Numbered from the stretch's first letter, positions 16,631-25,603 are shown. The stretch: DNA of 64,000 nucleotides from Methylotuvimicrobium sp. KM2 (GCF_038051925.1 NZ_CP150634.1:4224300-4288299), one strand, 5' to 3'. Notes: a model not told the origin generated them from the sequence alone. Numbers and translations are program-made.

Positions 16631-16743
16631 CCTCTTTCCTCTTTCCTCTTTCCTCTTTCCTCTTTCCTCTTTCCTCTTTCCTCTTTCCTCTTTCCTCTTT
16701 CCTCTTTCCTCTTTCCTCTTTCCTCTTTCCTCTTTCCTCTTTT
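16631..16743. repeat. (CCTCTTT)n heptanucleotide array, about 16 copies
   Basis: Perfect 7-bp tandem repeat of cctcttt over about 113 bp. Because 7 is not a multiple of 3, all frames stay open and give artificial proteins (FPLSSFL or KRKEERG repeats). It lies between the divergent MxaD-like and 88-aa genes. The copy number probably varies by slippage and changes the spacing of both promoters. Confidence 0.95.
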
Positions 16744-16901
16744 CCCTTTTCAAAATTCCTTCCCAAGCTGTCGACGAATTGGATTATACTCAGATTGCTC
16801 ACAAAAACCCGAGCCACATATACGTACCGAATGCTCGGTTTATTTCCGAGCTCACTTCTCCAGCGCAAAAAACGACTACAACACAATGAGGAGAGAATAC
16901 T

Positions 16902-17168
16902 ATGGACCTTTTAAAAGACCTGGAAAGCCTGTCCGACAAAATCAAACAACAACGCGATGAAATCGCTGTTCAATTAAACCTTGCCGGTAAGGAAGCGAAA
17001 GACGAATGGGAGCATGCCGAAAAAAAATGGACCGAATTAAAACACAAAGCAGAGGAAATCAAAGACGATACCAAGGAAACTACCGAGGAATTAATATCGG
17101 CGACCAAAGTCATTGCCGATGAACTGACCGAAGCCTATCAACGTATCATTGATCGTATTAAGAAATAA
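16902..17168 (+). CDS. Small helical coiled-coil protein of unknown function
   Basis: 88 aa, almost entirely charged amphipathic helix (KDLESLSDKIKQQRDEI, KEAKDEWEHAEKKWTEL, KAEEIKDDTKETTEELI). No signal peptide or Cys. It has a good ribosome site (GAGGAGAG) upstream of ATG 16902. The composition resembles small apolipoprotein-like or stress-associated helical proteins, but no family is recognised. The next gene begins 88 bp downstream on the same strand. Confidence 0.7.
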   Translation: MDLLKDLESLSDKIKQQRDEIAVQLNLAGKEAKDEWEHAEKKWTELKHKAEEIKDDTKETTEELISATKVIADELTEAYQRIIDRIKK

Positions 17169-17256
17169 TCGAAAACACCAGCCGGTGGACTGCTCAAACT
17201 GTCCACCGATTCAGCCTAGACCATCACAATTAAAACCGTCCCAATCAGAGCTGGCT

Positions 17257-18660
17257 ATGAATAAACTCACTTTTCTCGGCGCCACCGGCCAGGTGACTGG
17301 CTCCTGTTATCTCTTGGAATCGAACAATAAGCGCATTTTGATCGATTGCGGTATATTTCAAGGCGGCAAAGCAGCCGACAAACAAAACCGATCCCGATTC
17401 CCGTTCAAACCGTCGGACATCGACGCGGTCGTGTTGTCGCATGCCCACCTGGATCACTCGGGACGTCTGCCGCAACTTTATAAAGACGGTTTCAGAGGCG
17501 ATCTTTTCCTGACCGAAGGCAGCTTTCATCTGCTAGACCTATTACTCAAAGACGCGGCCTTACTGCAGCTGCGCGATACTGAGTGGGAAAACAAACGGCG
17601 TCAACGTTCCGGAAAAAAATTGCTCGAACCGCTCTATACGCTCGAAGATGTCGAAGCTCTGTTGCAACTTCGCCAGCCTACCGCCTATCGCGAACCCACT
17701 GAAATAGTACCTGGCTTGTCGGTCACCTTTCATGATGCCGGACACATTCTCGGATCCGCGATTGTAGAATTGAAGTCAAGCAAAGGGCCACAGCAAAAAA
17801 CCTTGGTATTTTCCGGCGATCTCGGCAATCGGCATTCGCCTTTATTGTACGACTCGGACCAACTCACCAAGGCGGATATCCTGTTATTGGAATCGACTTA
17901 CGGCGATCGCGATCACAAACCATTAGATACGACGCTCGACGAATTACGCGAAATACTCATCGCAGCTCAAGAAAACGGCGGCAATGTGATCATTCCATCA
18001 TTCGCGGTCGGACGTACCCAAGACTTGATTTATTGGCTCGGTAAACTTTATCGGGAAGGCGCGTTGCCGCAACAACAAGTCTTTCTGGACAGCCCGATGG
18101 CGATCGAAGCCAGCAAAATTTACGACGATCATAGCCATTTGTTCAACGACGACGACCCCGAATTCAAACACATCGCCAAGCGCAAAGACGGCTGGCAAAC
18201 TTGGCTGCCGAATCTGGTCTATTCCGAATCGACTGAAGACTCGATGGCGATCAACCGCATCGCAGGCGGCAGCATCGTCATAGCCGGCAGCGGCATGTGT
18301 GCCGGCGGACGCATCCGCCATCATCTGAAATACAACCTCTGGCGTCGCGATGCGCATGTCGTGTTCGTCGGATTTCAGGCTCAAGGTACCCTCGGGAGAA
18401 CCTTAGTCGAAGGTCAGAAAGACTTGAAGATCCTAGGCAGTAAAATCCATGTGCAAGCCACGATTCATACGCTCGGCGGCTTAAGCGCGCATGCCGACCA
18501 AAGCCAACTGCTCCGTTGGGCCTCGGCATTCAAAGACCCGAAACCCCGGCTGTATTTGATCCACGGCGAACTCAACGCCTCGCATTCGTTACGCACATGT
18601 TTTCACCGTACCGGCTGGGACGCTATGCTTCCCGAAGTCGGACAAACCATTGAGTTTTAA
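17257..18660 (+). CDS. Metallo-beta-lactamase/beta-CASP ribonuclease-like protein
   Basis: 467 aa from ATG 17257; the frame continues to 17149 but overlaps the upstream gene. Metallo-beta-lactamase signature HAHLDHSGRLP, then HDAGHILGSA and FSGDLGN as further metal ligands. The beta-CASP insertion holds LLLESTYGDRDH, VIIPSFAVGRTQDL and IAGSGMCAGGRI, and RNA-metabolising MBL motifs come near the end (GLSAHADQ, LIHGE). This family (YSH1/CPSF-73-like, also called RNA specificity factor in bacteria) includes RNA endo- and exonucleases. The substrate in this organism is unknown. Confidence 0.88.
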   Translation: MNKLTFLGATGQVTGSCYLLESNNKRILIDCGIFQGGKAADKQNRSRFPFKPSDIDAVVLSHAHLDHSGRLPQLYKDGFRGDLFLTEGSFHLLDLLLKDAALLQLRDTEWENKRRQRSGKKLLEPLYTLEDVEALLQLRQPTAYREPTEIVPGLSVTFHDAGHILGSAIVELKSSKGPQQKTLVFSGDLGNRHSPLLYDSDQLTKADILLLESTYGDRDHKPLDTTLDELREILIAAQENGGNVIIPSFAVGRTQDLIYWLGKLYREGALPQQQVFLDSPMAIEASKIYDDHSHLFNDDDPEFKHIAKRKDGWQTWLPNLVYSESTEDSMAINRIAGGSIVIAGSGMCAGGRIRHHLKYNLWRRDAHVVFVGFQAQGTLGRTLVEGQKDLKILGSKIHVQATIHTLGGLSAHADQSQLLRWASAFKDPKPRLYLIHGELNASHSLRTCFHRTGWDAMLPEVGQTIEF

Positions 18661-18662
18661 TT

Positions 18663-18926
18663 TAGGATTTGGTTATAAATAACTTCCCTATTTTTTGATT
18701 TAGGGTAGGCTGGTTCGGTAACTCGATTGACAGGTGTCGGCGGCAAGGAAAGCCGCCGCCAAGCCTACAAGGATGTATTTACCCAGCACCTAAATTATCT
18801 ATGTAATCAATCATGGCCAATAGGCTATGGAATTTAGGTGCTGGATTTACGGCGTCCTGTCAAGCGAGTTACCGAACCCGCTAGAAAGCTCATGATTCCA
18901 GGAAGCTATTTATCACGAAATCCTTA
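18663..18926. repeat. TAGGATTTGGT...AATCCTTA inverted-repeat element with nested hairpin
   Basis: Ends taggatttggttataaataac and atttatcacgaaatccttag form inverted termini of about 24 bp. The inside has ggttcggtaactcgattgac, the core ggtgtcggcggcaagg...agcctacaaggatg, and cgtcctgtcaagcgagttac. It carries the 63-bp hairpin at 18783-18845. It fills the gap between the nuclease gene and corA. Confidence 0.8.
18783..18845. repeat. 63-bp CCAGCACCTAAATT hairpin, copy 2 (nested)
   Basis: Arms ccagcacctaaatt and aatttaggtgctgga, inner ggccaataggctatgg. Flanked by tttac on both sides (18778-18782 and 18846-18850), at the same position of the host core as the copies at 15151, 28607 and 51080. Confidence 0.85.
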
Positions 18927-18957
18927 GACAACGCATGATGAATCCTCTCGATAGCCG

Positions 18958-20028
18958 ATGACCCAGCCCCTCTCGTTAAGCAGTTCTTCCGAAAAATTCG
19001 GTCTCGCGCCCGGCAGCGTCATCCATGTTGGCGAAAGACTGGAAACGACCGGCAAAATCAAACTAATCGAATTCAGTAAAGACATCTTGATCGAACAAGA
19101 GATCAAGACCGTTTCGAAATTGATTCCGCCGAAAGACAAACCCACCGTATCGTGGTTCAGCATCACCGGTCTGCACGACGTCGAGTTGATCGAACGACTG
19201 GGGAAAGAGTTCACGATTCATCAACTGGTACTGGAAGACATTGCCAATACCCATCAACGGCCTAAAGTAGAGGAGTTCGACGATATTATTTTCATCGTGC
19301 TCCGGGTCATACGATTCGACGCGGAATCTCTGACTTTCGATAACGAACAGTTCAGCTTAATACTCGGCAGTAATTTTATCTTGACCTTTGAAGAATCGGA
19401 GTCGGATCTGTTACACCCGATAATCCGCAGAATACAAAACAGCCGGGGAAGGTTTCGTAGTCAGGGGGCGGATTATTTGAGTTACAGCATCATCGACTTG
19501 GTCGTGGATCACTATTTTTTGATCGAAGACAGCCTGGATGAAATTGTCGAAGACCTCGAAGATCAATTGCTTCTTTCGCCTTCGCCCGACATGCTGAATA
19601 CGATTCAAAAGTTGAAACGAGGCATGATTTTCGTTCGACGAGCGGTATCACCGCTTAGAGAGGTTTTGAACGGTCTGCTTCGTTCGGAATCCGACCTAAT
19701 CCGCGATACGACCAAAGTATATCTGCGCGACGTTTACGACCATACGATTCGCGTCGCCGAGGGACTGGACACTTACAGGGATTTGATCGCCGGATTGCTG
19801 GAAATCTATTTGTCCAGTCTCAGCAATAAAATGAATGAAGTCATGAAGGTGTTGACCGTTTTTGCGACGATTTTTATACCGCTAACCTTTCTGGCCGGCG
19901 TTTACGGCATGAATTTCGACTACATGCCGGAACTAAAGTGGGCATGGTCTTATCCGGTATTCTGGTCGATTAGCATCGCTACAGCAGTTGGCTTGTTGGT
20001 TTTCTTCCGGCGAAAGAAATGGTTGTAA
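18958..20028 (+). CDS. corA: CorA-type magnesium/cobalt channel
   Basis: 356 aa. A large acidic cytoplasmic N-terminal domain is followed by two C-terminal membrane helices (about 297-317 and 330-350) with the selectivity motif YGMNF at their junction and a basic C-terminus (RRKKWL), all as in CorA. It takes up magnesium as a pentamer. It begins directly after the 18663-18926 repeat, so its promoter must lie in or near the repeat. Stands alone between two repeats. Confidence 0.93.
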   Translation: MTQPLSLSSSSEKFGLAPGSVIHVGERLETTGKIKLIEFSKDILIEQEIKTVSKLIPPKDKPTVSWFSITGLHDVELIERLGKEFTIHQLVLEDIANTHQRPKVEEFDDIIFIVLRVIRFDAESLTFDNEQFSLILGSNFILTFEESESDLLHPIIRRIQNSRGRFRSQGADYLSYSIIDLVVDHYFLIEDSLDEIVEDLEDQLLLSPSPDMLNTIQKLKRGMIFVRRAVSPLREVLNGLLRSESDLIRDTTKVYLRDVYDHTIRVAEGLDTYRDLIAGLLEIYLSSLSNKMNEVMKVLTVFATIFIPLTFLAGVYGMNFDYMPELKWAWSYPVFWSISIATAVGLLVFFRRKKWL

Positions 20029-20035
20029 TACAATA

Positions 20036-20280
20036 ACGTTCATGAAGGCCTAGTCATCGCCCCGGCAAATGAAAGTTCTCTGGTGATGGAGGGTGCGGTC
20101 ACTCCGCCCGACAGGACGCCGTGAATACGTCCATGTAGGCTCGACGGCGGCTCCCTGCCGCCGACGCCTGCCGGTCGAGCAACCGCACCCTCTCCGGAAC
20201 CGGAATTGCCAGAGCGGAGATTTGTATATCGAAAAATTAGATAATGAGTCTAAATCCACAAACTTTCACAGTAATATATT
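20036..20280. repeat. ATGAAGG...CTTTCACAGTAA repeat with full shared core
   Basis: Starts catgaaggcctagtcatcg and ends acaaactttcacagtaata. In between: gggtgcggtcactccgcccg, acaggacgccgtgaatacgt, ccatgtaggctcgacggcgg, ctgccgccgacgcctgccgg, tcgagcaaccgcaccctc and cgaaaaattagataatgag. This is the uninterrupted version (inverted) of the repeat split by the insertion element at 59675. Confidence 0.85.
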
Positions 20281-20373
20281 GGTATCACTGGAAATACCCC
20301 CCCTTCTTGATCAACTTAGCTTGTTTCATCAAAGCGCTAAAATCGACCTTCTTAATTATGACATTTTCCAAAT

Positions 20374-21426
20374 TCAAACAATCGGAGCTTCAGACCACTC
20401 ATAAGCTTCATTCATCGGGTCGAATTCATGCTGATATTGCTCAACGACGTCGGCGGCATTGTCGGCTTTACCGAATCTGGCTATATGAAACAACGCCTCG
20501 CCTTCGGTAACGATCGGCAGATTAGTCTTGCCGATGATAATGCCGGAATTCTGCGCGGTAATATTATCGTCCTCAAGATAAAAAGGATCGCTGACCGCAC
20601 CGAGCGTTTCGCCTTTATCAACTTTGGCGCCCAACGAGACCATCGCCCTTAACAAACCGCTTTTAGAAGATCTGGCCCAATAACTCGAACGCGCAATGAC
20701 AGGCTCCGGAAGCCTGCTTTTTCGCTTGGCTGTTTCCTGACGAATCATGCCTAATTGCCTCATTACACGGATGATGCCGCGCAACCCGATTCTGATCGAC
20801 AGTTCGTCATAGCGTAAGGCTTCGCCGGCTTCGTATACCAATAATGGAATTTTATGTTCCGCGGCGATAGCCCGTAACGAACCATCCCGCACATCCGAAT
20901 TTAAAATAACCGGGGCAGCAAAAGATTTCGCCAAATTTTCCGTTTCTTCGCCTTCATTCAAATCGGCACGAATTTGCGGCAGATTATCGCGATGAATCGC
21001 GCCGGTATGCAAATCGATACCATGCGTGCATTGCTCGACAATTTCATGAAAAAAAATCGACGCCAACCTACCGGCCAAGGAGCCTTTATCGGATCCGGGG
21101 AAAACTCGGTTCAAGTCGCGGCGGTCGGGTAAATAGCGCGAGTGCCGAACAAAGCCATAGATATTGACGATCGGTACCGCAATCAAAGTGCCCTTAATGC
21201 TCCGCAACGCCGGCGATTGCAGCAAACGACGAATGATTTCGATGCCATTGATCTCGTCGCCGTGTATCGCCGCACAGACGAAAAGTTTTGGGCCGCTTTG
21301 CCGGCCGTTAATCACATGTACCGTCATCGGAACAACGGTATGGGTATAAAGATTCGGCAGTGGAATATCCAGCGTTCTGCGTTCGCCGGCTTTAATTTTC
21401 TGACCGCCGATGAACAATTCCGCCAT
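20374..21426 (-). CDS. Succinylglutamate desuccinylase/aspartoacylase-family peptidase (M14-like)
   Basis: 350 aa from ATG 21426, which lies one base after the rimK stop; an extension to 21477 overlaps rimK. Zinc-dependent carboxypeptidase fold: AAIHGDEINGIEIIRR supplies the His and Glu ligands, DRRDLNRVFPG the substrate-binding Arg, and GIDLHTG the second His. The C-terminal part is a beta-barrel/lipoyl-like region (GLLRAMVSLGAKVDKGETLG). Members remove acyl or amino-acid groups from amino acids. It forms a two-gene operon with rimK; such pairing of an ATP-grasp ligase with a hydrolase suggests addition and removal of the same modification, which is inference. Confidence 0.88.
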   Translation of the reverse strand: MAELFIGGQKIKAGERRTLDIPLPNLYTHTVVPMTVHVINGRQSGPKLFVCAAIHGDEINGIEIIRRLLQSPALRSIKGTLIAVPIVNIYGFVRHSRYLPDRRDLNRVFPGSDKGSLAGRLASIFFHEIVEQCTHGIDLHTGAIHRDNLPQIRADLNEGEETENLAKSFAAPVILNSDVRDGSLRAIAAEHKIPLLVYEAGEALRYDELSIRIGLRGIIRVMRQLGMIRQETAKRKSRLPEPVIARSSYWARSSKSGLLRAMVSLGAKVDKGETLGAVSDPFYLEDDNITAQNSGIIIGKTNLPIVTEGEALFHIARFGKADNAADVVEQYQHEFDPMNEAYEWSEAPIV

Positions 21427-21427
21427 G

Positions 21428-22333
21428 TCAGCCCTTACCTTTGGTCCGAGTAGATTTGCCGAGGCTATCCTTTTCAATAAAACTAATAATCATGCCTGCA
21501 ATGTCTTTGCCTGTTGCCGTTTCAATGCCTTCCAACCCCGGCGAGGAGTTAACTTCCATCACGACAGGTCCATGATTCGAACGCAGCATATCGACGCCCG
21601 CGACATTCAAACCCATCGTCTTGGCCGCGCGAACCGCGATCGAGCGCTCTTCCGGCGTAATCCGAACTAACGATGAAGTCCCGCCCCGATGTAAATTAGA
21701 ACGAAACTCGCCTTCGCCGCCTTGACGCTTCATCGTCGCTACGACTTTATCGCCGATTACGAAACAACGGATATCGGCGCCGGCAGCTTCCTTGATGAAC
21801 TCCTGAACCAATATATCGGCTTTCAAGCCCATAAAAGCTTCGATAACGCTTTCCGCCGCTTTTTTCGTTTCGGCCAATACGACGCCAATGCCCTGTGTGC
21901 CCTCGAGAAGCTTAATGACGACCGGAGCCCCGCCGACCATTTTGATCAAATCTTCGATATCGTCCGGTTTATGTGCAAAACCGGTCACCGGCAAACCGAT
22001 GCCTTTGCGGGATAATAACTGCAATGAACGCAGCTTGTCCCGGGACCTTGAAATCGCAACCGATTCATTGAGCGGATAAGTACCCATCATTTCAAACTGA
22101 CGAAGCACCGCTGTACCATAAAATGTTACCGACGCGCCGATTCTGGGAATGACCGCATCGAATCCTTCCAATGCCGTACCTTTATAATGAATACCCGGCT
22201 TTGTCGACGTGATCTCCATATAACAACGCAACACGTCGATGACTTCAATTTGGTGGCCCCTTGCTTCCGCCGCTTCTATCAGTCTCCGCGTGGAATACAA
22301 CTTAGGATTTCTGGAAAGCAATGCAATTTTCAT
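21428..22333 (-). CDS. rimK: RimK-family ATP-grasp ligase (ribosomal S6 glutamate ligase type)
   Basis: 301 aa from ATG 22333, giving the standard start [18 protein letters not shown]-terminal RimK domain, then ATP-grasp with [29 protein letters not shown] and the metal-binding [13 protein letters not shown]. It adds glutamate residues to the C-terminus of ribosomal protein S6 in E. coli. First gene of the operon with the M14-like hydrolase, separated from it by one base. Confidence 0.9.
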   Translation of the reverse strand: MKIALLSRNPKLYSTRRLIEAAEARGHQIEVIDVLRCYMEITSTKPGIHYKGTALEGFDAVIPRIGASVTFYGTAVLRQFEMMGTYPLNESVAISRSRDKLRSLQLLSRKGIGLPVTGFAHKPDDIEDLIKMVGGAPVVIKLLEGTQGIGVVLAETKKAAESVIEAFMGLKADILVQEFIKEAAGADIRCFVIGDKVVATMKRQGGEGEFRSNLHRGGTSSLVRITPEERSIAVRAAKTMGLNVAGVDMLRSNHGPVVMEVNSSPGLEGIETATGKDIAGMIISFIEKDSLGKSTRTKGKG

Positions 22334-22481
22334 GAAACGGTAATTTTCCTCATGTTCATCGTCAATTTTATTAATTATATTCAAGCCGGCATATTACACA
22401 GTTTTTCGTCGCATAGGATAGTCTGTGAACAACAAATAAGAAAACTATTCTGCGTTTTTGAACTGCGCCTGTATATATTCA

Positions 22482-22908
22482 GTCCCAAGGCATTCTCGTT
22501 CCCATGCTCTGCGCTCGCCGTTATACACAAGTATCGGTAAATTTGCTAAACAGAGGTCGCCGTATACTTGGAAGCGGTGCTGTTTGATAAATCTGCGGAT
22601 ATTGAACATCAGTGGCTTCGAAATCGCGACGAAGGCGTCGCTCCCACAAGGGGCCGGATGCTCTGTGGGAGCGATCCCCAGATCGTCCCTCACCTAACGC
22701 TAGGTGAGGGAAAGTCGGGAACGTTGGGCGACAAAAAATGGTATCGAGTCCTCATTGGCTAAGATTGCAAAACGGTAATTCTTGACTTATGTATAACGAT
22801 GAGAGCTCTGCGTGGGGGAATGCCTGAGTACCGCTCCAGCGGTACGAGACGCTAGAGCATCTCGGGCTGCATTCCCAAGCTCTGTGCTCATTGTTATACA
22901 TAAATTGT
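22482..22908. repeat. Large composite repeat, copy 2
   Basis: Modules shared with 15275-15572 and 45706-46030: tctgcgctcgccgttataca, aagtatcggtaaatttgct, gctgtttgataaatctgcgg, cttcgaaatcgcgacgaagg, gtgggagcgatccccagatc, the perfect palindrome ccctcacctaacgctagg(tgaggg), a cttatgtataacgatgag segment and the hairpin around agcggtacgagacgctagag. The flanks 22334-22481 and 22909-23040 hold only a short palindrome (gggtacgctatgcgtacc). Confidence 0.7.
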
Positions 22909-23100
22909 AGGGTACGCTATGCGTACCTAAGGTCCAAAACCCTACCCAGATTAACCATAAAGGCTTGAGTTAATATTGGCGGGACCCATACCCTATCAAA
23001 TGATGGACGCCTACGGCAAAAATCCGTCTGATCTCGGCTGGTGAAGCAACTCGCCGGAAACGTCAACAATATGAGAACAAATCCAGATAAGGAGATGACG

Positions 23101-23309
23101 ATGTCAACACAGATACACGATAAGGAAATCGACTTTTCCGGCGACACACTCGAAAGCTTATACCGTAAAAACGCGCAACTGCAACAGCCGATTCACCTGA
23201 AGAGCAGCGCCCCCTCGCAGCGTTAGCCAATGCCAAGGGCGTCGATCTCTCGACATTTACGAATGAATTGCTGAAAAAGGATATTGAGCTGATTCAGATG
23301 AGCCGCTAA
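23101..23309 (+). pseudogene. Frameshifted antitoxin-like gene
   Basis: ATG at 23101 follows GGAGATGACG and reads 41 codons (STQIHDKEIDFSGDTLESLY, then LQQPIHLKSS) before a stop at 23224-23226. Shifting frame near 23205 continues with ALANAKGVDLSTFTNELLKK and ELIQMSR to the stop at 23307-23309. Joined, it reads like a small antitoxin/CopG-like DNA-binding protein of the type with a C-terminal NELLKKDIEL helix. No toxin follows. Probably a broken antitoxin remnant beside the intact pair at 23.5-24.1 kb; a sequencing error is an alternative. Confidence 0.55.
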
Positions 23310-23530
23310 GCCAATAGCGAACGATACGATTCACCCATTAGCCAGTCAAAACCACGACTAAACCGATAATCGGTTGAAGACATTGGCTCACAAAGACAGT
23401 GAATTCAACAAGCCAAAATATGCTTGAAGGATTACTTTGGCTTATTGACTACGACAGGCTAATGGGTAACTCCTTTGAGGTTAACGGCCTACAGGCCACA
23501 ACGGACGACCAAAACCGCTCGCTTTCGATT

Positions 23531-23887
23531 TTAGGCCAGATCATCCAAATCCAGCCGTAGCGCCTCGGCGATTTTTTTCAATACCGCTATCGACCCCGTC
23601 CGCTTTCCGCCTTCGATTTGGGCGATAGTGGCTTGCGCCAAACCAGATTGCTTTGCCAATTCCGATTGGGTCAGGCCGCGATACTCCCGCCATACCCTGA
23701 CCTTATTTTCATCCAGCAGCCGGTAAACCACATCGGCAGGAATACACTCTTCATCGCGCTTAATAGCTTCATCATAAGCTTTAATATCGTCCAGCATTTC
23801 GGCCTTTTCCAACAATGTTTCATATAAATCAACCGGCACTACGGCATATTGTTTATGGCCGTTTTTCTCAATAAACTGCACGCTCAT
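23531..23887 (-). CDS. XRE-family antitoxin
   Basis: 118 aa. The N-terminal part resembles antitoxin dimerisation segments (YAVVPVDLYETLLEKAEML); the C-terminal part is a helix-turn-helix of the XRE type (YRGLTQSELAKQSGLAQATIAQIEGGKRTGS). Its ATG overlaps the end of the toxin gene by 4 bp. The toxin-first order with an HTH antitoxin resembles HigBA/RelE-Xre loci. It likely represses its own operon. Confidence 0.85.
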   Translation of the reverse strand: MSVQFIEKNGHKQYAVVPVDLYETLLEKAEMLDDIKAYDEAIKRDEECIPADVVYRLLDENKVRVWREYRGLTQSELAKQSGLAQATIAQIEGGKRTGSIAVLKKIAEALRLDLDDLA

Positions 23888-24138
23888 TTGTATACATCTC
23901 CTCGGCTGCCAATTTTAATCACATCGATCACCAACACATCGTCTAATTGTCGATAAAGCGCCCGATACCCGCCCACACGCAAGCGCAAACCATCGCGCCC
24001 TTCCAGCTTTTTAATATCAAGCCCAGCCTCTTGTCCAACAGCAATCCGACCGAATGACACGACAAATTTATCCCTTATTTTGACGGGTAGCTTAGACAAC
24101 CCCTTAGCGGCATCTTTACGATAGATAATCCGATACAT
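23884..24138 (-). CDS. RelE/ParE-superfamily toxin
   Basis: 84 aa from ATG 24138; a TTG two codons upstream is less likely. The RelE fold is visible: YRIIYRKDAAKGLSKLPVKI at the start, KKLEGRDGLRLRVGGYRALY with the basic active-site strand, and VLVIDVIKIGSRGDVYK at the end. Such toxins usually cut mRNA on the ribosome. Operon with the antitoxin. Lies in the accessory zone next to transposase and repeat remnants, in keeping with horizontal movement. Confidence 0.88.
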   Translation of the reverse strand: MYRIIYRKDAAKGLSKLPVKIRDKFVVSFGRIAVGQEAGLDIKKLEGRDGLRLRVGGYRALYRQLDDVLVIDVIKIGSRGDVYK

Positions 24139-24234
24139 GATCAAATTATAGCAAAACGCTATAAATCTACAATCGCATAAAACGATTAACAGTCCGCTTC
24201 GGCGGGTTTTTATCGAGAGATAGGAGAGATAGGT

Positions 24235-24540
24235 TCAAGTCTTGTAATTTGCATCAGGTCTTTTATGCAGTCCTGTATTTGCAAAATTCAAGACCTGCCC
24301 CTGATGTATGCGCATCACCTGTCGGCAATGTCCACACCGTATGCAAATGATCCGGAAGAATAACAATTGCATCAATAATGAATGGTCGTTCTGCCCGTAC
24401 AGAGCGAAACGCCGTCCGCAGCAGATCCACATGCCGCACCAACACATCCGAAGTACGATCCCGCAAGGTTACCGTAAAAAAATACGAGAAATATGGGGTC
24501 AGGTCTTTCAATGGTGCATGATTGAAAGACCTGACCCCGT
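24235..24540. repeat. Palindromes flanking the transposase remnant
   Basis: Right side (24495-24540): the arms ggggtcaggtctttcaa and ttgaaagacctgacccc form a long perfect hairpin with a 10-base loop. Left side (24235-24300): ttcaagtcttgtaatttgca and tgcaaaattcaagacctg are imperfect inverted arms. They look like REP/BIME ends belonging to the RAYT remnant between them. Confidence 0.65.
24263..24511 (-). pseudogene. REP-associated tyrosine transposase (RAYT, Y1/HUH) fragment
   Basis: 82 codons resembling the N-terminal third of RAYT proteins: YFFTVTLRDRTSDVLVRHVD, LLRTAFRSVRAERPFIIDA and the metal-binding HUH motif in ILPDHLHTVWTLP. After GDA the similarity stops and the frame ends; the catalytic tyrosine region is absent. 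The remnant is bracketed by palindromes and so is a decayed REP-mobilising transposase. Confidence 0.75.
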
Positions 24541-24555
24541 AACCCCCTTGCTATT

Positions 24556-25245
24556 TTAATTGCGCGCAAAGTTCAGTTTATTTCTAATTCTTGTTTTCGC
24601 TAGACCCACTAAGCCAGTGCCTAAAAGAAGCATAGTCGAGGGCTCTGGAATATTAGATGACTCTGAAACAGATGCTACTTCAAAAATAGCCAAGTCGCCA
24701 CCACCGTTAAATGGGGCTGAAACACCTGATAGTCGTGAGATTGATCCCGAAGTCGATCGTTTCCATAACCCTGTTGTGGTTAATGCAAAAAGATTGCCTA
24801 AGGAATCGTATTCAATATCGGCTATCGGATCATTGAAAACACCATCACCCAAAGATACACCAGTATCTAAATTAAAATTGCTAAAAACATTTGAATTATC
24901 CGTTGAGCTTACGGTGATCACTCCCGACGAAGAAATAGCCAAGTCGCCACCACCGTTAAATGGGGCTGAAACACCTGATAGTCGTGAGATTGATCCCGAA
25001 GTCGATCGTTTCCATAACCCTGTTGTGGTTAATGCAAAAAGATTGCCTAAGGAATCGTATTCAATATCGGCTATCGGATCATTGAAAATACCACCACCCA
25101 AAGATACACCGGTATCTAAATTAAAATTGCTAAAAACATTTGAATTATCCGTTTGGCTTACGGTTATCATTGAAGCATAGGTTGTTACGGATATTGTTGA
25201 TGTGATGATTACAGTTGCTAAACTAGTTAAAAAATTTTTTCTCAT
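24556..25245 (-). CDS. PEP-CTERM sorted exported protein with internal duplication
   Basis: 229 aa. A signal peptide (SLATVIITSTISVTTYA) leads into two nearly identical 83-residue units, each with ITVS.TDNSNVFSNFNLDT, GVSL, IADIEYDSLGNLFALTT and SGSISRLSGVSAPF. The C-terminus is a PEP-CTERM sorting signal: IPEPSTMLLLGTGLVGLA followed by a basic tail. Such proteins are handled by an exosortase and go to the cell surface or extracellular matrix. The repeat looks beta-propeller-like, but two units cannot close a propeller. Open reading frames on the opposite strand are shadows. Confidence 0.88.
   Translation of the reverse strand: MRKNFLTSLATVIITSTISVTTYASMITVSQTDNSNVFSNFNLDTGVSLGGGIFNDPIADIEYDSLGNLFALTTTGLWKRSTSGSISRLSGVSAPFNGGGDLAISSSGVITVSSTDNSNVFSNFNLDTGVSLGDGVFNDPIADIEYDSLGNLFALTTTGLWKRSTSGSISRLSGVSAPFNGGGDLAIFEVASVSESSNIPEPSTMLLLGTGLVGLAKTRIRNKLNFARN
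24686..25170. repeat. 249-bp near-identical tandem duplication inside the PEP-CTERM gene
   Basis: The segment starting atagccaagtcgccaccacc recurs 249 bp later (24686 and 24935) with only a few differences over the stretch. The period is 83 codons, so the frame is kept. The very high identity at DNA level points to a recent duplication. Confidence 0.9.
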
Positions 25246-25603
25246 TTTTCTTTCTCCGTAGATTCAAGTCATATCGTTAAACGCTGTGTTAAAACCCTAA
25301 CGAGCATGTCTAGTACTTAGTCATTTTTATATTGGTGGGCCAGGATGCGAAAAACAATTTAGTAATTCAGTGACTTGTAACAACCAAGAACCGACAAAAG
25401 AAAATAAGGGTTGTGCTAGTGTTCGTTGACACTTAAGCTGTGAGAGTCATGAATTTTACATATCCAATATCCCTCCAAACAGGAGCAAGTTGAGTCTAAT
25501 CACAAAAGCAAGCTGACTCATCACCCAAAAGAGCCATCCACTCCAAAAAAATGGGCCATTAGACCCGATTTAGTGCTGTTGACAGCGAAGAAGGTGTGCC
25601 GAG

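Noticed and set aside
16418-16753. N-terminal extension of the MxaD-like protein (KRKEERG repeats)
   Set aside because: It reads through the heptad array; the signal peptide begins at the ATG at 16417.
16556-16960. Several overlapping plus-strand reading frames with FPLSSFL repeats
   Set aside because: They are translations of the cctcttt heptanucleotide array in three frames; no ribosome site or homology.
24560-25180. 206-codon frame opposite the PEP-CTERM gene
   Set aside because: Shadow of a repetitive gene; the minus strand has a signal peptide and a sorting signal, this frame has neither.
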